Assembly: GCA_027005175.1 (NCBI GenBank) | Contig: JALTMC010000155.1 | Location: 1,692-7,119, forward strand | DNA: 5,428 nt | Direction: 5' to 3' | From: Myxococcales bacterium | GTDB taxonomy: Bacteria; Myxococcota_C; UBA6777 | In this document: positions 5,357 through 5,428 of the stretch, one piece after another | Numbering within the stretch: position 1 is the first letter of the stretch | Layout of the letters: the number at the start of each line of letters is the position of its first letter | The notes under the pieces: generated by a model | Told to the model about the DNA's origin: nothing | Databases searched by the model: none | Seen by the model: the letters and a program-made list of their open reading frames with translations, nothing else | Made by a program: the position numbers and the translations under genes

Positions 5357-5428
5357 ATGGTTATGTCCAGGGAGAGGGGAAAGAGGACAGTTACCGGTCA
5401 TCTGACTGCTGAGTCTGCGTTGCTGATG
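5357..5428 (+). CDS. N-terminus of a further gene (3' partial), function unknown
   Basis: Twenty-four codons are open to the window edge, beginning MVMSRERGKRTVTG. The ribosome site is excellent. The visible peptide is basic at first (RERGKR), then more neutral (HLTAESALLM), with no signal peptide or membrane segment in the visible part. It is too short to assign a family. It has its own leader after the probable terminator, so it is likely a separate transcription unit from the lipoprotein gene. Confidence 0.6.
   Translation, partial: MVMSRERGKRTVTGHLTAESALLM

Overview
The window holds the 3' part of one gene, a repeat-rich spacer, one very large complete gene, and the first codons of a third gene, all on the + strand. 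Base composition looks mixed, near 50% GC by eye. The large gene encodes a secreted lipoprotein built from cysteine-rich repeats of a type I associate with Myxococcota and other predatory or fruiting 'delta' lineages. The upstream gene is a DUF58/von Willebrand A-like protein, which is widespread. The best guess is a Myxococcota-like or uncultured deltaproteobacterial relative. The GC looks lower than in cultured myxobacteria, so this placement is an inference.

Positions 2-1108 are the C-terminal part of a DUF58 protein, whose true start lies before the window. It keeps the family signature block and the MIDAS metal site. An extra predicted two-helix membrane hairpin interrupts the conserved C-terminal part of the domain.

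Positions 1109-1483 have no clearly established gene. They contain five tandem 36-bp units (1133-1312), a small hairpin, a perfect 21-bp tandem duplication carrying a GTGA-N-TCAC dyad, and a possible 39-codon reading frame. The stop of that frame overlaps the start of the large gene.

Positions 1484-5197 encode a 1237-residue lipoprotein with roughly 200 cysteines. In order it has a lipobox signal peptide, a mixed Cys-rich head, 17 consecutive units of exactly 43 residues with 8 Cys each, and then shortened units. The shortened units have the spacing of the plant Stig1 domain. A C-terminal domain of about 170 residues, which I do not recognise, ends the protein. It is probably displayed on the outer membrane or cell surface as a long disulfide-bonded stalk that holds up the terminal domain.

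Positions 5198-5428 contain a perfect 10-bp hairpin (probable terminator), a small dyad, and a second hairpin. A run of U in the second hairpin can pair with the AGGA of a strong Shine-Dalgarno sequence. A new reading frame starts at 5357 and runs off the window. The DUF58 gene and the lipoprotein share a strand, but nothing in the sequence shows that they work together.
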